From Vicinamibacteria bacterium (GTDB taxonomy: Bacteria; Acidobacteriota; Vicinamibacteria; Vicinamibacterales; UBA2999), in the NCBI GenBank assembly GCA_025938035.1, contig JAICQE010000092.1, positions 1 to 17,067 of the forward strand: 17,067 bases of DNA. The letters are read 5' to 3'. A program made the position numbers and the translations under genes. This document shows positions 1 to 6,319 of this stretch, in pieces. The notes under the pieces were generated by a model. The model worked only from the letters and a program-made list of their open reading frames with translations, ran no database searches and was not told the DNA's origin. Each line of letters starts with the position of its first letter. Positions within the stretch are counted from its first letter, which is position 1.

Positions 1-185
1 AGACAGATTCGAGCCGATCGTTTTAAAACGTCGATCCGACGCGGGCCGTCAATTCTTGGAAAGAAGAGTGGGAGTCGGTCAAGGAAAACACGGGCGTAAC
101 GATTCGTTTCCATGACCTCCGGCACACCTGTGTTACGAGAATGCTCGAAGGTGGGGTGCCGCTCTTCGGTCGTGGCTTATTAGCG
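1..185 (+). pseudogene. Tyrosine recombinase (phage-type integrase), C-terminal remnant
   Basis: Codons beginning at position 27 read NVDPTRAVNSWKEEW, then RFHDLRHTCVTRMLEGGVPL. The HDLRH block is the box II HxxR motif of tyrosine recombinases, and the preceding PTRAVNSW stretch matches the usual segment before it. The piece is broken in two ways. A TAA at 24-26 blocks this frame, while frame 1 just upstream reads RADRFKT, as expected for the family, so a one-base indel near the TTTTAAAA run is likely. Family similarity also ends around position 165, before the GH box and the catalytic Tyr. The frame then runs into the tRNA-Asn gene as meaningless sequence. The rest lies outside the window or has been deleted. 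An integrase ending at a tRNA 3' end is the classic arrangement of an integrated element, so this is probably its decayed edge. It should be inactive. Confidence 0.72.
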
Positions 186-260
186 TGGCTCCTCGGGCTG
201 GACTCGAACCAGCAACCCTCCGGTTAACAGCCGGATGCTCTGCCATTGAGCTACCGAGGA
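186..260 (-). tRNA. tRNA-Asn (anticodon GTT)
   Basis: The minus strand folds as a complete cloverleaf. The acceptor arm TCCTCGG (260-254) pairs with CCGAGGA (196-190). The anticodon arm is TCCGG, loop CTGTTAA, CCGGA, giving anticodon GTT for asparagine. The T-loop GGTTCGAGTCC is canonical. The discriminator is G (189) and the CCA end is encoded (188-186). The total is 75 nt. The 3' end faces the integrase remnant, consistent with use as an attachment site. Confidence 0.96.
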
Positions 261-323
261 ACAGGTTGTACGGATGCCCTTGCGGGCGGCGGGAGAACCT
301 AAGGATCGTAGCGGATGGACGGC

Positions 324-358
324 CGAAACGAAAGAGGCACCCCCGGGAGGGGTGCCCC
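324..358 (-). terminator. Rho-independent terminator of the cytochrome c gene
   Basis: On the minus strand an 8-bp perfect GC stem (GGCACCCC, 356-349, with GGGGTGCC, 343-336) has a 5-nt loop. It is followed by the T-rich tract TCTTTCGTTT. It lies about 55 nt past the stop of the cytochrome c gene at 413 and is oriented to end that transcript. Confidence 0.75.
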
Positions 359-367
359 ATGGTCGGG

Positions 368-395
368 AGGTCCGCCTGCAGGCGGACACTACGCC
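368..395. repeat. GTCCGCC palindromic repeat, copy 1
   Basis: The core GTCCGCCTGCAGGCGGAC is a perfect 18-bp palindrome and is followed by ACTACGCC. Two further copies with the same tail and orientation lie at 848-872 and 881-908. This copy is 17 nt beyond the stop of the cytochrome c gene. It has the size and form of a REP-like dispersed element. Confidence 0.8.
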
Positions 396-412
396 AGTTT
401 TTGCGTCGGTCG

Positions 413-838
413 TTACTTGGGCGCCTCGATCTTGATGTCCTTCAGCGCCTCGACCTTGCTCTCGAGGTCGGCCGTGCCCACCTTGTATTTGCTCGACGCC
501 AGCATGTAGGCCACGATGTCCGCCGCCTGCGCCGGTGTCAGCGACCCCGGCGCGGTCGCCGGCATCGTCGTGTGCGTCTTCTCGAAGAGGTCGGCTACGC
601 TCTTCCCCTCCCAGCTGGCCAGGAAGTCCTTGCCGGCCAGCGCCGGCATCGGGCCGGAGCCTTCGAGATTGTCGCCGTGGCAGGTCGCACACTGTTCCTT
701 GTACAGGACATCTCCGCGCTTGGCCTGCGCCTCGGAGTAAATCCCGTCGTTCGCGGTTTTGCCCTGCGCGCCAACGCCCGCATACAGCCCGGACACCAGG
801 AAAACGCCGCCCAGAATCATTATGAATTTCGTTCTCAT
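413..838 (-). CDS. Small exported c-type cytochrome
   Basis: This 141-aa class I cytochrome c probably shuttles electrons in the periplasm. Residues 1-24 form a Sec signal peptide (RTK, then a hydrophobic core, ending GVGA before QGK). The heme attachment motif is C50-A-T-C53-H54, and the likely axial Met is M92 in HTTMPAT. The region LTPAQAADIVAYML near the C-terminus is the usual last helix of the fold. The mature N-terminus carries NDGIYSEAQAKRGD, a motif that recurs in the cytochrome at 11122. A purine-rich AGAGGGG precedes the ATG. The gene is monocistronic-looking, with a terminator at 324-358 and palindromic repeats on both sides. No redox enzyme partner lies next to it, so its electron donor and acceptor cannot be named. 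The last 25 residues are charged and outside the heme fold. Confidence 0.9.
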   Translation of the reverse strand: MRTKFIMILGGVFLVSGLYAGVGAQGKTANDGIYSEAQAKRGDVLYKEQCATCHGDNLEGSGPMPALAGKDFLASWEGKSVADLFEKTHTTMPATAPGSLTPAQAADIVAYMLASSKYKVGTADLESKVEALKDIKIEAPK

Positions 839-847
839 GTCCCCTCT

Positions 848-872
848 AGGTCCGCCTGAAGGCGGACACTAC
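848..872. repeat. GTCCGCC palindromic repeat, copy 2
   Basis: The core GTCCGCCTGAAGGCGGAC is followed by ACTAC, in the same orientation as the copies at 368 and 881. It lies 10 nt upstream of the cytochrome c start codon, so it falls in that gene's leader and could fold close to the ribosome binding site. Confidence 0.8.
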
Positions 873-880
873 ACTCCCCT

Positions 881-908
881 AAGTCCGCCCGAATGCGGAC
901 ACTACGCC
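881..908. repeat. GTCCGCC palindromic repeat, copy 3 (diverged)
   Basis: AAGTCCGCCCGAATGCGGAC followed by ACTACGCC matches the other two copies with three or four substitutions. The changes fall on one arm, so the palindrome is now imperfect. It begins 8 nt past the stop of the DUF4203-like gene. Confidence 0.72.
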
Positions 909-916
909 ATCGTAAC

Positions 917-1546
917 TTAGGATTTCTTCTTTCGTCGAACCACCCGGCCCCGTTCCCCTCCGGTCCACCCGAGCTGCACGGTTGTGCCAATCAGTCCGAG
1001 CACAATCCAGGCCACCGGCACCCAACGCTGGCCCGGTGCCGGGCTCAGCGGATAGGCCACCCAGACGTTGCCCGCCGCGGCTGCCGACATCGCGCTGGGG
1101 TTCCCGAGCAGCGCCATCACTCCAACGATCAGCGTCCAGGCGCCGCCGAATGCGGTGCCGACGATGATGAAGTAGCGCTGCAGATACATCGACGCGGCCG
1201 CGCCAACAACCGTCATCAGCACCAGGACGAGGTAGTGCGGACCCTGCCCGGTCGCCGTGAACAGCAGATTGGCCGCCACCGCGCCGAGCGCAGCACCAGT
1301 CAACGCCACGCCGACGAAATACGCCGCCAGCATCACGCCGGCACCGGCCAGGCCGCCGATCCCGGCGGCGATCAGCATGGCCCACGTATCGCTCACGCCG
1401 AAGATCGAGCTCGCCAGCAGCGCGCCGATCACGAATCCGGTGAACGCCAGCACGATGCGGAACAGCCGGTAGCCGAAGAAGCAGGCGACGAGCCCGCCAA
1501 TGAGCAGCACGATGGCCGCGGGAAGCTGATAGGTCGCGGGAAGCAT
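917..1546 (-). CDS. DUF4203/TMEM198-like multi-pass membrane protein
   Basis: This 209-aa protein is almost entirely hydrophobic, with about seven predicted transmembrane segments between residues 8 and 190. They are rich in Gly and Ala and separated by very short loops. The first segments (AAIVLLIGGLVACFFGYRLF, then FVIGALLASSIFG) fit the pattern of DUF4203/TMEM198-type proteins. The assignment rests on topology and general sequence style and is not certain. The C-terminus is a basic tail ending RRKKKS, expected on the cytoplasmic side. The ATG lies 8 nt after the recR stop, so it is probably the last gene of the dnaX-ybaB-recR transcript. No member of this family has a defined role in recombination, and the linkage may simply be co-transcription. 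Confidence 0.72.
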   Translation of the reverse strand: MLPATYQLPAAIVLLIGGLVACFFGYRLFRIVLAFTGFVIGALLASSIFGVSDTWAMLIAAGIGGLAGAGVMLAAYFVGVALTGAALGAVAANLLFTATGQGPHYLVLVLMTVVGAAASMYLQRYFIIVGTAFGGAWTLIVGVMALLGNPSAMSAAAAGNVWVAYPLSPAPGQRWVPVAWIVLGLIGTTVQLGWTGGERGRVVRRKKKS

Positions 1547-1554
1547 GGCGTGCG

Positions 1555-2151
1555 TCAGATATCGCGACGATTTTCCATCGCGCGCGTCATCGTGACTTCG
1601 TCGGCGTATTCGAGGTCCGATCCGACCGGCACGCCCATCGCGATGCGCGTCACACGGATGCCGAGCGGCTTCAGCAGCCGCGCCAGATAGAGGGCGGTAG
1701 CCTCCCCCTCGACCGTCGGATTCGTCGCGATGATCACTTCGTCCACCTGTCCGTCGCCCACGCGCCCGAGCAGCCCCTTGATCTTCAGATCGTCCGGGCC
1801 GACGCCGTGCAGCGGCGACAGCGCGCCCATCAGCACGTGATAGACGCCGCGGAACTCGCGCGTCTTCTCGACAGACGTGACGTTCTGCGGCTCCTCGACA
1901 ACACAGATCAGCCGCTGGTCGCGCGAGGCGCTGGTGCAGAACGCGCAGGGATCGGTGTCGGTGATGTTATTGCAGGTCGAGCAGTATGTAACGCGATCCT
2001 TGACGTCGCGGATGGCGTCGCACAGCCGGTCCGCGTCCTCCCGCGGCGTGCGCAGGACGTGGAACGCCAGGCGCTGCGCGCCCTTGGCACCGATGCCCGG
2101 CAGCTTTTGAAACTGCTCGATGAGGCGGACGAGAGAATCGGGAAGCGACAA
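1555..2151 (-). CDS. recR: Recombination mediator protein RecR
   Basis: RecR acts with RecF and RecO to load RecA onto single-stranded DNA at gaps. The 198-aa length is standard. In order there is a helix-hairpin-helix ([17 protein letters not shown], residues 17-33), a zinc finger with C57, C60, C69 and C72, a Toprim domain starting [11 protein letters not shown] (E86/E87), and the conserved stretch [17 protein letters not shown]. The start is TTG (2151-2149), because no ATG or GTG occurs before the essential HhH motif. The Shine-Dalgarno site is weak, and translation is probably coupled to the ybaB gene, which ends 6 nt upstream. Gene order dnaX-ybaB-recR is the widespread bacterial arrangement. 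Confidence 0.96.
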   Translation of the reverse strand: MSLPDSLVRLIEQFQKLPGIGAKGAQRLAFHVLRTPREDADRLCDAIRDVKDRVTYCSTCNNITDTDPCAFCTSASRDQRLICVVEEPQNVTSVEKTREFRGVYHVLMGALSPLHGVGPDDLKIKGLLGRVGDGQVDEVIIATNPTVEGEATALYLARLLKPLGIRVTRIAMGVPVGSDLEYADEVTMTRAMENRRDI

Positions 2152-2157
2152 GCGGTC

Positions 2158-2454
2158 TCAGAGTCCGGGGATCTTCAGACCGCCGAGCATGCCGGACATC
2201 GACTGACCGAGCTGTTCGTCCACCTTGCGATGCGCGTCGTTGACGGCGGCCACGATCAGATCCTGCAGCATCTCGACGTCGTCCTTCGACACCACCTCGG
2301 GATCGATCCTGATCGACTGCAGCTGCTTGGCGCCGTTGACGACCACGGTCACCATGCCGCCGCCGGCGGTGGCTTCGACGCGCAGGTCGGCCATCTGCTT
2401 CTGCAGACGCTCCTGCATCTGTTTGGCCTGCTGCATCATGGTTGCGATGTTCAT
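2158..2454 (-). CDS. ybaB: YbaB/EbfC family nucleoid-associated protein
   Basis: This 98-aa protein of the YbaB/EbfC family forms a small dimeric DNA-binding protein. The N-terminal helix MMQQAKQMQERLQKQMADL is the typical opening. It is followed by a beta segment (VEATAGGGMVTVVVNGAKQL) and a C-terminal helical part rich in Met and Gly (GQSMSGMLGGLKIPGL). Its start overlaps the dnaX stop as ATGA (2454-2451), so translation is coupled. The place between dnaX and recR is the conserved one for this family. The exact role, in nucleoid structure or recombination, is not settled for the family. Confidence 0.96.
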   Translation of the reverse strand: MNIATMMQQAKQMQERLQKQMADLRVEATAGGGMVTVVVNGAKQLQSIRIDPEVVSKDDVEMLQDLIVAAVNDAHRKVDEQLGQSMSGMLGGLKIPGL

Positions 2455-4184
2455 GGCTCCATCTCTTCGACGTCGCGGATTTCAGCCGGAAAGACCTCGA
2501 GCATCGCCTGGATCGTCGCCGAGTTCTTCGCGTCTTCCTTCAGGTCGCGCCTGCTCGCGGCGCCCGCAGCGTCGCTGGTGTTCGGCGCGCTCGCCGCTCC
2601 GCCGGACTGGGCCGCGCCCTGCGTGGACTCGACCATCACCCGACGGCCGGCAACACGCTCCGCCGTTGTCTCGACCCAGCTGCGCGACTGCTCGAACTGC
2701 TCGCGCAGCGCGCGATGCGTCGGCGAGAAGACGAACGTCACCCGGTCGCCGGCGACGTCGATCTTCTGCGCCTGGGCGACGACGGTGTTGTAGAAGAAGG
2801 GCTTGCCTGCCTTGATCTCCGCCAGCAGGGCATCTTTCAGATTGGGGGCGATCGTCGCCTTCGCGGCCGGTGCGAGCGGACTACTAGCCGGTTCAAGTTG
2901 GCTTCTGGCCGGTTCAACAGGCTTCTTCGCGGTTGGTGCAATAGGTGCAATTGGGCCGTTGCTGTCCACTGCACCCTTCGCACCTATTGAACGCACTGAA
3001 CCCACTGAACCCACTGAACCCACTGAACCTTTTGCACCCAGCCGCGCCGTGCCGGTGCCACCCTGCTCCAGCAGGTCGGTGAGCGGCACGAGCTTCCGCA
3101 GGTGCATCCAGCGCAGGAGCACCATCTCGAAGTAATAGCGCCCGTGCGACGCCGTGCGGATCTCCTGTTCGGCCTTCGACAGCAGATCGAACGCGCGCAT
3201 CAGGTCCTCGCGCGAGAAGCGGTGGCCCAGCGCGGTGAGCCGTTCGCGCTCGCCGTCGCCCAGCTCGCCGTCGCCGGCGCGCGACGGATCGACCGACAGC
3301 AGCATCATGTCGCGGACCACGCGCGACAGCTCGCGGCAGACGAGCCGGAGGTCGTGTCCGGACTCCACCGCGCGGTCGGCGAGCGCAAATGCCCTCGGAC
3401 CATCCTCCTCGACCACCGCCTCGATCAGGTCCAGCAGCAGGTCCCGTCCGACGAGGCCGAGCACCGTGGCCACGTCGTCTTCGGTCATCGTCTGGCCGGC
3501 AAACGCCATCACCTGGTCCAGCGCGCTCTGCGCGTCGCGCATGCTGCCTTCCGCCGACCGCGCGATGAGCGCGAGCGCGGCGTCGGGCACCTCGACCTTC
3601 TCGGCGTCGGCAATCCGCCGCAGCTGCTGAGTGATCGCCTTCGTCGGGATCGTGCGGAACTCGAAGACCTGCGAGCGCGACAGGATCGTGTCGGGAATCT
3701 TGTGCAGCTCGGTCGTCGCCATCATGAACACGACGTGCGCCGGCGGCTCTTCGATCGACTTCAGCAGCGCGTTGAACGACGCAGCCGAGAGCTGATGCAC
3801 CTCGTCGATGATGAACACCTTGTAGCGGTCGCGCGCCGGCGCAAACGACAGGTTGCCAATCACCACCTCGCGGATATTGTCGATCCCTGTGTGGCTGGCC
3901 GCGTCGATCTCGAGGACGTCGATATCACGGCCCTGGGCAATCTCGATGCAGGCGTCGCATTCACCGCACGGCTCGGCGGTCGGCCCCTTGTCGCAGTTGA
4001 GCGCCCGCGCCAGGATGCGCGCGGTCGTCGTCTTGCCGCAACCGCGCGAGCCCGCAAACACGAACGCCTGCGCGATGCGGCCGCTGGCGATCGCATTCCG
4101 CAGCGTCCGCGTCACCGCCTGCTGCCCGACGACGTCGTCGAACCGCTGCGGCCGCCATTTGCGCGCGAGGACCTGATAGGCCAT
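2451..4184 (-). CDS. dnaX: DNA polymerase III subunit gamma/tau
   Basis: DnaX is the ATPase motor of the clamp loader that places the sliding clamp on DNA and, through tau, ties together the replisome. The 577-aa protein shows the AAA+ core: Walker A GSRGCGKTT (residues 45-53), a four-Cys zinc site (C64, C73, C76, C79), Walker B FIIDEVH (124-130), and sensor 1 around T157-T158. The arginine-finger loop reads LSRS at 168-171, where LSRC is usual. After the collar region, a low-complexity linker (about 385-440) starts with repeated GSV units and continues with Pro/Ala-rich sequence, before a folded tail (LKDALLAEIKAGKPFFYNTV). No A-rich slippery heptamer is visible, so a programmed shortened gamma form is not suggested. 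The leader has no clear Shine-Dalgarno site and consists of a CCACTT repeat. Confidence 0.97.
   Translation of the reverse strand: MAYQVLARKWRPQRFDDVVGQQAVTRTLRNAIASGRIAQAFVFAGSRGCGKTTTARILARALNCDKGPTAEPCGECDACIEIAQGRDIDVLEIDAASHTGIDNIREVVIGNLSFAPARDRYKVFIIDEVHQLSAASFNALLKSIEEPPAHVVFMMATTELHKIPDTILSRSQVFEFRTIPTKAITQQLRRIADAEKVEVPDAALALIARSAEGSMRDAQSALDQVMAFAGQTMTEDDVATVLGLVGRDLLLDLIEAVVEEDGPRAFALADRAVESGHDLRLVCRELSRVVRDMMLLSVDPSRAGDGELGDGERERLTALGHRFSREDLMRAFDLLSKAEQEIRTASHGRYYFEMVLLRWMHLRKLVPLTDLLEQGGTGTARLGAKGSVGSVGSVGSVRSIGAKGAVDSNGPIAPIAPTAKKPVEPARSQLEPASSPLAPAAKATIAPNLKDALLAEIKAGKPFFYNTVVAQAQKIDVAGDRVTFVFSPTHRALREQFEQSRSWVETTAERVAGRRVMVESTQGAAQSGGAASAPNTSDAAGAASRRDLKEDAKNSATIQAMLEVFPAEIRDVEEMEP
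2990..3031. repeat. 9-bp tandem repeat inside the dnaX linker
   Basis: The unit ACTGAACCC occurs about four to five times head to tail on the plus strand, flanked by degenerate relatives (TATTGAACGC, ACTGAACCTT). Its length is a multiple of three, so on the coding strand it encodes GSV repeats in the unstructured linker of DnaX without breaking the frame. Nearby bases (about 2880-2990) hold further degenerate short repeats such as GCCGGTTCAA and GGTGCAAT. Confidence 0.85.
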
Positions 4185-4185
4185 T

Positions 4186-4214
4186 GCTGAAGTGGAAGAA
4201 GTGGAAAAGTGGAA
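4186..4214. repeat. AAGTGGAA short tandem repeat in the dnaX leader
   Basis: The plus strand reads AAGTGGAAG, AAGTGGAAA, AGTGGAAC in tandem: three imperfect 8-9 bp units. They fill the gap between the SRP RNA 3' end and the dnaX start codon and leave no room for a normal ribosome binding site. Confidence 0.7.
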
Positions 4215-4221
4215 CTTGGCA

Positions 4222-4345
4222 TGAGCCCCACCGCAGCCCGGGCGACCTGCGGCACACCTCAGGGTCTACTTAGCGCTGCTGCCTTCCGGCCCTGACGCGG
4301 TTCGCAGGCTGAAGTTGCACAGGGTCCGGGCCGCGGTGCGGCTCA
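4222..4345 (-). ncRNA. ffs: Signal recognition particle RNA (4.5S-like, SRP_bact)
   Basis: On the minus strand the apical domain reads GTCAGGGCCGGAAGGCAGCA, followed by GCGCTAAGTAGACCCTGA. This is the conserved SRP hairpin that binds the Ffh M-domain, including the GGAA tetraloop segment and the asymmetric AGCAGC loop. The ends pair over a long helix: TGAGCCGCACCGCGGCCCGG at the 5' side against CCCGGGCTGCGGTGGGGCTCA at the 3' side, with small mismatches. That sets the ends near 4345 and 4222 (about 124 nt; exact ends uncertain by a few bases). The 5' end is only about 10 nt past the stop of the M20 gene. The RNA is therefore read through from the lysine genes or driven by a promoter inside that gene. 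dnaX follows 37 nt later on the same strand. Confidence 0.95.
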
Positions 4346-4354
4346 CCCAAACAC

Positions 4355-5368
4355 TCAGTGTAGCAGGAGTCGCTTGAGAAGCGACTCGTAGAGATCCACC
4401 GCCGACGTCAGCTCGTCCACGGCAATGTGCTCCTCGTCCGTATGCGCGACATGAATGGAGCCGGGACCGATCAGCAGCGGCGTACCCCACCCGGTCAGCA
4501 TAGGCACATCGGTCGTATAGGGAAATACCGCGGTTTCGAACCCGTCCAGGGTGTGCAGCCGCACGGCCGGAACTTCCAGAATCGGTTCGACGCTGACCAG
4601 CCCTTCGACGATACGCAGAGCGTCCCGGATCGGCTCGCCGCTGCCGACGGTCCTGAACGACAGCTCCGCCGAGGCGTGCGGCGAGACGACGTTGGGGGCC
4701 ACGCCGCCGTCGATCAGCCCGACGGTGTAATGGGTGCGGCCGAGCAGCGGATCGTCCGGCAGCTGCACGCCGCGAATCACCATCAACGCATCGAGCAGTT
4801 TGTCGATCGCCGACTCGCCCAGCTCGGGGAACGACGAGTGCGCGGCGCGGCCGGCCGCGCGCAGGCGCACGCGGTAGAGACCGCGCGTCGCCGAGCCGAG
4901 ACGGCTGTCGGTCGGCTCGCCGTTGATCAGATAACGCAGCCCACCGGGCGCCTGCTGGTTCGCGACTTTCGCGCCGTCGCTGCCGCGCTCCTCGCCCACG
5001 ACATACAGCAGCGCAAACCGCGACTCGCCGGACGCGCGCACGCGCTCGGCGGCGGCCACCTGGGCGGCCAGGATGCCCTTGGCGTCGCACGATCCGCGCC
5101 CGAAGATCAGGCCGCGTTCCTCGCGGCTCGGGAAGAACGGCGGCACGCAGTCGAAATGCGTGGACAGCGCCACGCGCGGCGCCTCATCGAGCGTGGCCAG
5201 GACGTTGAACCGGCCGTCCGCAACCGGCTGCTCGGTCACACGGTAGCCGCGCGTGCGCAGAAACGCCGCCAGCCACTCGCCGGCCGCGCGCTCGCGGCCT
5301 GTCGTGGAATCGATATCGACCAGGCTGCGGGTCAGTGAAACTGGATCGACCTGCGAAACGGACTGCAC
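4355..5368 (-). CDS. M20-family deacylase, DapE/ArgE-like
   Basis: This 337-aa metallohydrolase belongs to the M20 di-zinc family that includes succinyl-diaminopimelate desuccinylase (DapE) and acetylornithine deacetylase (ArgE). Metal and catalytic residues are in place: H71 and D73 in STHFDCVPP, D95 in RGSCDAKG, E126-E127 in GEERGSDG, E151 in INGEPT, and H309 in VAHTDEEH. The dimerisation domain carries H177 in AAHSSFPELG. The start is GTG (5368-5366). Its place after dapA in a lysine gene block makes release of an acyl group from acylated diaminopimelate the likely job. The sequence alone does not separate DapE from ArgE or a lysine-specific acetyl-deacylase, and no dapD or acyl-diaminopimelate aminotransferase is nearby. 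The 47-nt gap from dapA consists of a CTTCGTG repeat that also supplies the leader. Confidence 0.86.
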   Translation of the reverse strand: MQSVSQVDPVSLTRSLVDIDSTTGRERAAGEWLAAFLRTRGYRVTEQPVADGRFNVLATLDEAPRVALSTHFDCVPPFFPSREERGLIFGRGSCDAKGILAAQVAAAERVRASGESRFALLYVVGEERGSDGAKVANQQAPGGLRYLINGEPTDSRLGSATRGLYRVRLRAAGRAAHSSFPELGESAIDKLLDALMVIRGVQLPDDPLLGRTHYTVGLIDGGVAPNVVSPHASAELSFRTVGSGEPIRDALRIVEGLVSVEPILEVPAVRLHTLDGFETAVFPYTTDVPMLTGWGTPLLIGPGSIHVAHTDEEHIAVDELTSAVDLYESLLKRLLLH

Positions 5369-5370
5369 GA

Positions 5371-5416
5371 TTTCTTCTTCTACTTCGTGCCCTTCGATCT
5401 CTTCGTGCCTTCGTGA
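5371..5416. repeat. CTTCGTG degenerate tandem repeat, copy 1
   Basis: The plus strand is a run of CTTCGTGCC, CTTCGATCT, CTTCGTGCC, TTCGTGATT units, abutting the dapA stop codon with no gap and filling the space before the M20 gene. It shares the 14-mer CTTCGATCTCTTCG (5392-5405) exactly with the element upstream of asd (9685-9698). Here only one arm is present, so it cannot form the large hairpin seen there. Confidence 0.82.
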
Positions 5417-6319
5417 TTAGACGACGCGAGCTGCGGCTCCGAGCATCTTGAGCTGCTGGAGCACATTCATCACTTTCTCGCGCGTCGCCGCCGAGGGTGG
5501 GACGAGCGGCAGGCGGTAGTTTTCTTCGAGGAGCCCCATTGCCGCCATGGCCGCCTTGCACGGGATGGGATTCGATTCGGCGAAGTTCACCTGGAGCAGC
5601 GGCAGCAGCCAGTGGTGCAGCTTCCGCGCGGCCGCATAGTCGCCGCGCTCGCACAGCTCGACGATCTGCACCATCTCGGCCGGCGCTTCGTTGGAAGCGA
5701 CCGAGACCACGCCCGCGCCGCCCACCGCCATCGTCGCCACGGTCACCGGGTCGTCGCCGCTGAGCACGATGAAATCTTCACCGGTGGCGGCGATGATCTC
5801 GGACATCTGCACCAGGTCGCCGGGCGCCTTGACGGCCACGATGTTCGGCAGCTCCGACAGCCGCGCCGTCGTCTTCACGTCCATGTTGACGCCGGTTCGG
5901 CCAGGGACGTTGTACAGAACCACCGGAATGTGGATGCTCTCGGCGATCGCCTTGAAGTGCTGGTACAGACCTTCCGGCGTCGGCTTGTTGTAGTACGGAG
6001 TCACCGAGAGGATGCCCTGGGCGCCCACACGTTCCATGTCGCGCGCCAGCTCGATCACCTCGCGCGTGCCGTAGCCGCCTGCACCGGCCAGTACGGGAAC
6101 GCGGCCGTTCGCCTCTTCCAACACCAGCTCGACGACGCGCAGTTTCTCGCGGTGGTTCAGCGTCGGCGCTTCGCCGGTCGTGCCGCACGGCGACAGGAAG
6201 TGGATGCCGGCGTCGATCTGACGGCGCGCGAGGCGCTTGACCGCCGGCTCATCGAGCGACCCGTCCCTGCGGAACGGGGTGACCAGTGCGGTGCCGACGC
6301 CGGTAAAAGGTCTACGCAT
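5417..6319 (-). CDS. dapA: 4-hydroxy-tetrahydrodipicolinate synthase
   Basis: DapA condenses pyruvate with aspartate semialdehyde, the first committed step of diaminopimelate and lysine synthesis, in the cytoplasm. At 300 aa it has the normal TIM-barrel length. Visible signatures are CGTTGEAPTL (45-54, pyruvate-binding T47-T48), VTPYYNKP (Y110), YNVPGRTG (Y136 and R141), and the Schiff-base Lys at K164 in IVAVKAPGDL. In most family members the Lys is followed by Glu/Asp-Ala/Ser-Thr/Ser; here it is KAPGDL. This is a substitution next to the active site and may be lineage-specific. The start codon overlaps the end of dapB by 8 nt, indicating translational coupling. The product of Asd, encoded in the same block, is its substrate. 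Confidence 0.95.
   Translation of the reverse strand: MRRPFTGVGTALVTPFRRDGSLDEPAVKRLARRQIDAGIHFLSPCGTTGEAPTLNHREKLRVVELVLEEANGRVPVLAGAGGYGTREVIELARDMERVGAQGILSVTPYYNKPTPEGLYQHFKAIAESIHIPVVLYNVPGRTGVNMDVKTTARLSELPNIVAVKAPGDLVQMSEIIAATGEDFIVLSGDDPVTVATMAVGGAGVVSVASNEAPAEMVQIVELCERGDYAAARKLHHWLLPLLQVNFAESNPIPCKAAMAAMGLLEENYRLPLVPPSAATREKVMNVLQQLKMLGAAARVV

Noticed and set aside
185..859. Plus-strand ORF of 224 aa across the tRNA and the cytochrome gene
   Set aside because: It overlaps a complete tRNA and a well-supported cytochrome on the other strand, and its protein has no family signature.
2880..3000. Programmed frameshift site in dnaX for a short gamma form
   Set aside because: No A AAA AAG-type slippery heptamer or downstream hairpin is visible on the coding strand; only AAGAAG is found.
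2990..3031. Possible CRISPR-like array in dnaX
   Set aside because: Units are only 9 bp with no spacers and lie in frame inside a coding sequence.
4266..5090. Minus-strand ORF of 274 aa covering the SRP RNA and part of the M20 gene
   Set aside because: Arg-rich frame with no motif, overlapping both a conserved RNA and a gene with intact catalytic residues.
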